This document shows positions 60,337 through 64,000 of a stretch of 64,000 bases of DNA, piece by piece. The notes beneath the pieces were generated by a model that was not told the origin of the DNA, made no database searches, and saw only the letters and a program-made list of their open reading frames with translations. The first letter of the stretch is position 1, and the number at the start of each line of letters is the position of its first letter. The position numbers and the translations under genes were made by a program. The DNA comes from Pseudomonas entomophila (GTDB lineage: Bacteria; Pseudomonadota; Gammaproteobacteria; Pseudomonadales; Pseudomonadaceae), in the NCBI RefSeq assembly GCF_018417595.1, contig NZ_CP070982.1, positions 2,195,501 to 2,259,500 of the forward strand, written 5' to 3'.

Positions 60337-60750
60337 ATGCTGACCATCTCCAACAACGTGCATCTGCCGGATGCCGAAATAGAACTCACCTACATCCGCG
60401 CACAAGGCGCGGGTGGGCAGAATGTCAACAAGGTGTCCAGCGCCGTGCACCTGCGCTTCGACATCCCGGCCTCATCGCTGCCCGAGTTCTACAAGGGGCG
60501 GCTGCTGGCGCTGCGTGACAGCCGCATCACCGGCGACGGCGTGTTGATCATCAAGGCCCAACAGTACCGCACCCAGGAGCAGAACCGTGCTGATGCGCTG
60601 GCGCGTCTCGCCGAGTTGATCATCGCGGCCGGCAAGACTGAGAAGAAACGCCGCCCGACCAAGCCGACCCTTGGCTCGAAGACACGCCGCCTTGAAGGAA
60701 AGGCCAGGCGGAGTACTGTCAAGGCGGGGCGGGGTAAGGTGGATTTCTAA
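60337..60750 (+). CDS. arfB: Ribosome-rescue peptidyl-tRNA hydrolase ArfB (YaeJ)
   Basis: A 137-residue class I release-factor-like protein that frees stalled ribosomes. The catalytic GGQ is at 26-28 ([20 protein letters not shown]), and the C-terminal tail is long and basic ([19 protein letters not shown]...), which enters the empty mRNA channel. Typical length. ATG 60337 is preceded by ACAAGGGCC. Single gene. Confidence 0.93.
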   Translation: MLTISNNVHLPDAEIELTYIRAQGAGGQNVNKVSSAVHLRFDIPASSLPEFYKGRLLALRDSRITGDGVLIIKAQQYRTQEQNRADALARLAELIIAAGKTEKKRRPTKPTLGSKTRRLEGKARRSTVKAGRGKVDF

Positions 60751-60828
60751 GAAAACCCGGTGCATTGAGCAGCTGATTATCGAGAGACGGGCCATCGATG
60801 CAGAGTGGATGCGCCATCCGGCCTCGAA

Positions 60829-62028
60829 TCAACCAACCTGAAACACATGCCGCAGATACGCCACAAAATTCTCATCCCGGCACTGGGTCTTCCCTGGACT
60901 GTCGGAAATCTTCGCCACCGGCGCCCCGTTGCAGGCGGTCATCTTGATCACCATGTTCATCGGCTTCACCCCAGGAATGTCGCAGGTAAGGTTGGTGCCA
61001 ATCCCGAAGCTGACATGGATCCGGCCATTCAACGCCCGGTACAGCTCAAGCATCTTCTGGAAATCCAGCCCATCCGAGAAGATCAGCGTCTTGCCCTTCG
61101 GGTCGATCCCCAGCCGCTCATAGTGGGCGATGGCCTTCTCGGCCCAGGCCAGCGGTTCGCCCGAATCATGGCGCAAGCCGTCGAACAGCTTTGCGAAGTA
61201 CAGATCAAAATCGCGCATGAACGCATCCATGCCAATGCAGTCGGTCAGGGCGATGCCCAACTGCCCCCGATACTCACGCACCCAGCATTCCAGCGCGGCG
61301 GCCTGGCTGTCGACCAGCCGCGGGCCCAACTGCTGGTGGGCCATGAACCATTCATGGGCCATGGTCCCGATGGGCTTGAGCTGGTACTCACGGGCCAGGT
61401 GCACGTTGCTGGTACCGACGAAACGCCCCGGGAAGTCGCGCTTTAAAATGTGCACCACCTCTTCCTGCACCCGGTAGGAGAAGCGCCGGCGGGTGCCGAA
61501 GTCGGCCAGTTGCAGCCCAGCCAGTTCATCCGTGCTGGCTTCTGCCTTGAGCCAGTCGAGCTTCTGGTACAGGCGCTCGCCCACTTGCTCGATCACCACG
61601 TCGCGATAGCGGTAGCGGTTGCGCACCTCGGAGATGATCGCCAGCAGCGGGATCTCGAACAGGATCACGTGCAACCACGGCCCGCGAATGCGGATCGCCA
61701 GTTGCCCGGCGTCGTCGAGGCCGACCTGGACATAGCGCAGGTTGAAGCGGAACAGGCTGAGAAAGCGGATGAAGTCAGGCTTGATGAACGGAATCTTCTC
61801 CAGGTACGCCAGCTGGTCGAGGGTCACCGAGACATCGGCCAACTGTTCGACCTGGTAGCGGATCTCGGCGAGGTAGGGCGCCAGGTCCTCGTCGTTGCGG
61901 CAGCGGAACTCCCACTCCACCTCGGCGTTGGGGTAGTTGTGCAGCACCGCCTGCATCATGGTGATCTTGTAGAAGTCGGTGTCCAGCAGATTCTGGACGA
62001 TCCGTGGGCCAAATACGCTGTCGGTCAT
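60829..62028 (-). CDS. pncB: Nicotinate phosphoribosyltransferase
   Basis: A 399-residue NAD-salvage enzyme converting nicotinate and PRPP to nicotinate mononucleotide. N-terminal [56 protein letters not shown] (with the phosphorylated-His region) and [23 protein letters not shown] identify the short type I family. It starts within the stop of the nicotinamidase gene (4-base overlap). Confidence 0.94.
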   Translation of the reverse strand: MTDSVFGPRIVQNLLDTDFYKITMMQAVLHNYPNAEVEWEFRCRNDEDLAPYLAEIRYQVEQLADVSVTLDQLAYLEKIPFIKPDFIRFLSLFRFNLRYVQVGLDDAGQLAIRIRGPWLHVILFEIPLLAIISEVRNRYRYRDVVIEQVGERLYQKLDWLKAEASTDELAGLQLADFGTRRRFSYRVQEEVVHILKRDFPGRFVGTSNVHLAREYQLKPIGTMAHEWFMAHQQLGPRLVDSQAAALECWVREYRGQLGIALTDCIGMDAFMRDFDLYFAKLFDGLRHDSGEPLAWAEKAIAHYERLGIDPKGKTLIFSDGLDFQKMLELYRALNGRIHVSFGIGTNLTCDIPGVKPMNMVIKMTACNGAPVAKISDSPGKTQCRDENFVAYLRHVFQVG

Positions 62029-62675
62029 GAACGGGCTTCCTGCAGCAGGGTGAGTCGGGTGTCGAGCGCGGCTTCGTCGGCGCAGAGGTGGATGCCGGCG
62101 GCCCCCATCGCTGCGCAGGCGTCGTTGGCGCCTTCGCTGCTCAGGGCACGGCAGGCCGGAAGGTACAGCAGCACTTCGAAGCCGGCGCGGCGCAGTTGCA
62201 GGGCGGTGGTGCGCACGCAGTAGTCCAGGGCCAGGCCGCCGACGATGATCGCCTGCACCTGTTGCACCTTGAGGTATTCGATCACGCCGGTGGAGCGGCG
62301 CTCGGCCAGGTCGTGGTAGCAGGCGCCGTAAGGGTGCAGGTCGGGCTCGACGCCTTTCCAGACGAAATAGTCGTAGTCGATGGGGGCGGGCAGGCCGGGC
62401 AGCAGCTCGAAGCCCGGGGTGCCGGGGACGCAGTGGCTCACCCAGGTCAGGTCGGCATTGGTTAGCGTCAGCGGTTGCAGCATCTGCTCCGGCTCGGCCA
62501 CGACCCAGGCGGCGTTGGCCGGGTGAGCGTCCTTGCTGCCCAGGCGCAGGGTGGCGCGGCGGGCCATGAGGTTGAGCGCGGGGGCGATCTGCTCGCCGCC
62601 AGGCACCGGCAGTTCCTGCGGTGCATTGGCGGTGAAGCCGTTCTGCGCGTCGACATCGAAACTGGCGATTTTCAT
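62025..62675 (-). CDS. pncA: Nicotinamidase (PncA-type)
   Basis: A 216-residue isochorismatase-fold amidase converting nicotinamide to nicotinate. Catalytic triad D9 (FDVDAQNGF), K107 (FVWKGVEPD) and C153 ([13 protein letters not shown]), and metal ligands D49 and H51 (GSKDAHP), are all present. ATG 62675 follows GAGGAGACGCCTCCG. Coupled with pncB as a salvage operon, divergent from the NrtR-type gene. Confidence 0.92.
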   Translation of the reverse strand: MKIASFDVDAQNGFTANAPQELPVPGGEQIAPALNLMARRATLRLGSKDAHPANAAWVVAEPEQMLQPLTLTNADLTWVSHCVPGTPGFELLPGLPAPIDYDYFVWKGVEPDLHPYGACYHDLAERRSTGVIEYLKVQQVQAIIVGGLALDYCVRTTALQLRRAGFEVLLYLPACRALSSEGANDACAAMGAAGIHLCADEAALDTRLTLLQEARS

Positions 62676-62728
62676 CGGAGGCGTCTCCTCGGCTGGAATG
62701 TCGATATAATTCACCTGGTGTATTAAGT

Positions 62729-62760
62729 GTGTCAAGTGGGAAATAGAGACGAATTGACAC
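62729..62760. promoter_or_regulatory. Inverted repeat in the pncA/nrtR divergent promoter
   Basis: GTGTCAA (62729-62735) and TTGACAC (62754-62760) form a perfect 7-bp inverted repeat with 18 bp between. On the minus strand TTGACA at 62735-62730 could be the -35 of the salvage operon, with TTATAT near 62704-62709 as -10. Position suits autoregulation and repression by NrtR. Confidence 0.45.
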
Positions 62761-62817
62761 TTGATCGATTTATTTGCTCTGGTGGAATATATGACGATCT
62801 TGGAAGGGAGCCTTGCC

Positions 62818-63519
62818 GTGAGCACAGCAGAAGTCCTGGCCAGCGTGGATATCGTCGCGTTGCGCCTGTCACCGCATACCCAGCGCCTGCAGGTGCTGCT
62901 TCATCAGCGCGAGCGCGAGCCCCATGCCGGGCAGTGGGCCTTGCCGGGGGTGATCGTCAACGGGCGCACGCCGGACAACAGCCTCGACGCGGCCGCCGAG
63001 CGGGCCTTGGCCGAAAAGGCACGGGTGGTGCCACGCCACCTTGAGCAGGTGGGGACCGAGGGCAATGCCTTCCGTGACCCGCGCGGTTGGTCGCTGAGCA
63101 CCTATTACCTCGCGTTGCTCGATCCCACCGTGGAGGTGGAGGAGGGGGTGTTGGCGTTCTTCGACCTGGACAGCCTGCTGACGCGCAAGGTGCTGCTGCC
63201 ATTCGATCACCGGCTGCTGGTCGAGCGGGCCTGTGAGCGCCTGGCGAGCAAATCGGTGTACACCAGCCTGCCGCTGTACCTTGTCGCGGAGTGCTTCACC
63301 GTGCTCGATGCCCTGGCAGCGGTGCAGGCGTGCCTGGGGCAGTCGATCAACAACACCTCGCTGCGCAAGCGCCTCGAGCGCATGAAAGCCGCAGGCTGGG
63401 TGGCGGACACTGGCGAGAAACACCAGCCCAGGCTGGGGCGCCCGCAGCAGCTGTACCGGCATACGCCGCAAGGGGCGGGCGCCTTCGTGTTCGACCGCAG
63501 CCTGCTGGCGGCGGGCTGA
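62818..63519 (+). CDS. nrtR: NrtR-type regulator of NAD metabolism (Nudix + winged helix)
   Basis: A 233-residue protein: N-terminal Nudix-like domain (VDIVALRLSPHTQRLQVLLHQRE, HAGQWALPGVIV) in which the Nudix box is degenerate (DNSLDAAAERALAEKARV, lacking the EExG catalytic end), then a C-terminal winged helix (SINNTSLRKRLERMKAAGWV). In NrtR proteins the degenerate domain senses ADP-ribose. Start GTG 62818 was chosen for GGAAGGGAG seven bases before it; ATG 62791 is the alternative. Divergent from nicotinamidase-pncB. Confidence 0.88.
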   Translation: MSTAEVLASVDIVALRLSPHTQRLQVLLHQREREPHAGQWALPGVIVNGRTPDNSLDAAAERALAEKARVVPRHLEQVGTEGNAFRDPRGWSLSTYYLALLDPTVEVEEGVLAFFDLDSLLTRKVLLPFDHRLLVERACERLASKSVYTSLPLYLVAECFTVLDALAAVQACLGQSINNTSLRKRLERMKAAGWVADTGEKHQPRLGRPQQLYRHTPQGAGAFVFDRSLLAAG

Positions 63520-63521
63520 GG

Positions 63522-64000
63522 TTACCGAGGGCCACCCGTGCCGCGTGCGCGCAGGGCTTTCGCCACCTCGGCCTCGATCTTGTAGGCCGGACCCTCCAGA
63601 TCCTCCGCGTTGTGGGTGTAGCGCTGGGCGAAGGTCTCGACCCCCAGTTCCTGGTACTGCTGCACATGCTTGAGCTCATGGGCCCACAGCGCCACGTTGT
63701 CCTCGGCATCGCCGGGGCGGCGGAAGATGACCGTGTCGATCAGGGTCACCGCGTTCACGTCGGGGTTCTGCAGCAGCGCATTGGCCGCGCTGATCTGCTG
63801 GTCGTCGCCGACCCGGTAGCGGGCAGCGTCGAGCACGGCGAAGTCGTACCAGGGTTCGAGCTGGGCGCGAATGTGCAAGGGGATGGGCTGGGTGCCGTTG
63901 GCCGTGGCTTCATCCCGTGCCTGGCGCAGGGCGAAGGCAAGGCTGGCGGCAGCCACGCGCTCGACATCCTGCAAAACCTGGCCACCCTGGCCGGGGTCGA
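63522..64000 (-). CDS. DUF4157 (eCIS core)-like metallopeptidase-type protein, 5' end beyond the window
   Basis: The frame stays open to the window edge, so the N-terminus is missing. About 159 residues are visible. HELKHVQQY in WAHELKHVQQYQELGVETF is a zinc-peptidase-like HExxH motif, and the arrangement with IPLHIRAQLEPWYDFAVLDAARYRVG before it is that of DUF4157 proteins, which accompany toxins and contractile injection systems. No secretion genes are visible here. It ends 3 bases after the nrtR stop on the other strand. Confidence 0.75.
   Translation of the reverse strand, partial: DPGQGGQVLQDVERVAAASLAFALRQARDEATANGTQPIPLHIRAQLEPWYDFAVLDAARYRVGDDQQISAANALLQNPDVNAVTLIDTVIFRRPGDAEDNVALWAHELKHVQQYQELGVETFAQRYTHNAEDLEGPAYKIEAEVAKALRARGTGGPR

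Overview
The window is a stretch of chromosome from a fluorescent Pseudomonas, most likely the P. putida group. The evidence is high GC, genus-typical REP hairpins (cores such as TGTAGGAGCGG and CGCGGGTAAACCCGC) between genes, and gene order (quinate/shikimate genes beside czcCBA; the glgE-treS-glgB versus glgA-treZ-malQ-treY-glgX trehalose/alpha-glucan island) that I recall from P. putida and P. aeruginosa. No rRNA, tRNA, insertion sequence, prophage or CRISPR array is visible.

Region 1 (1-12.4 kb) is a quinate/shikimate catabolic locus: an MHS-family transporter, the two-domain 3-dehydroshikimate dehydratase quiC, a TetR regulator, and at the far side aroE-aroQ. Two near-identical 15-bp sites upstream of quiC and of aroQ resemble the box I remember for the protocatechuate regulator PcaR, which would tie both arms to the beta-ketoadipate pathway. 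Between the TetR gene and aroE lies the most unusual feature of the window: a tightly coupled operon (5113-10896) encoding a double-repeat haem-oxygenase-like diiron oxidase, a LysE exporter, a NodU/CmcH/TobZ-type carbamoyltransferase, an SGNH-hydrolase-like protein and an overlapping 25-residue basic peptide with a strong ribosome-binding site. It looks like a small natural-product pathway that I do not recognise.

Region 2 (12.5-24.1 kb) holds czcCBA heavy-metal efflux genes with a palindromic response-regulator-like site upstream, another LysE-type exporter, and two convergent hybrid histidine kinases of the same architecture.

Region 3 (24.3-33.5 kb) is a catabolic cluster: Nudix hydrolase, GntR/FCD regulator, CMD-family protein, two paralogous flavin reductases, aldehyde dehydrogenase, alpha/beta hydrolase, AA_synth (DUF1185) protein, luciferase-like monooxygenase and a divergent NCS1 permease. 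The combination is Rut-like and suggests oxidative attack on a nitrogen heterocycle. Three copies of a TGGTATACCA-type site mark its promoters and probably form the GntR regulon.

Region 4 (33.5-38 kb) has a chemoreceptor, an NDH-2-like flavoprotein divergent from an Rrf2 regulator, and two small proteins. Region 5 (38-58.5 kb) is the trehalose/alpha-glucan island: glgE, a treS-maltokinase fusion and glgB on the plus strand, and the operon glgA-treZ-malQ-treY-DUF2934-glgX on the minus strand, with a passenger-less autotransporter barrel between. Candidate AlgU-type promoters precede both arms. Region 6 (58.6-64 kb) contains ppnN, arfB, and the NAD-salvage genes pncB and nicotinamidase divergent from an NrtR-type regulator, ending in a DUF4157-like gene cut by the window edge.
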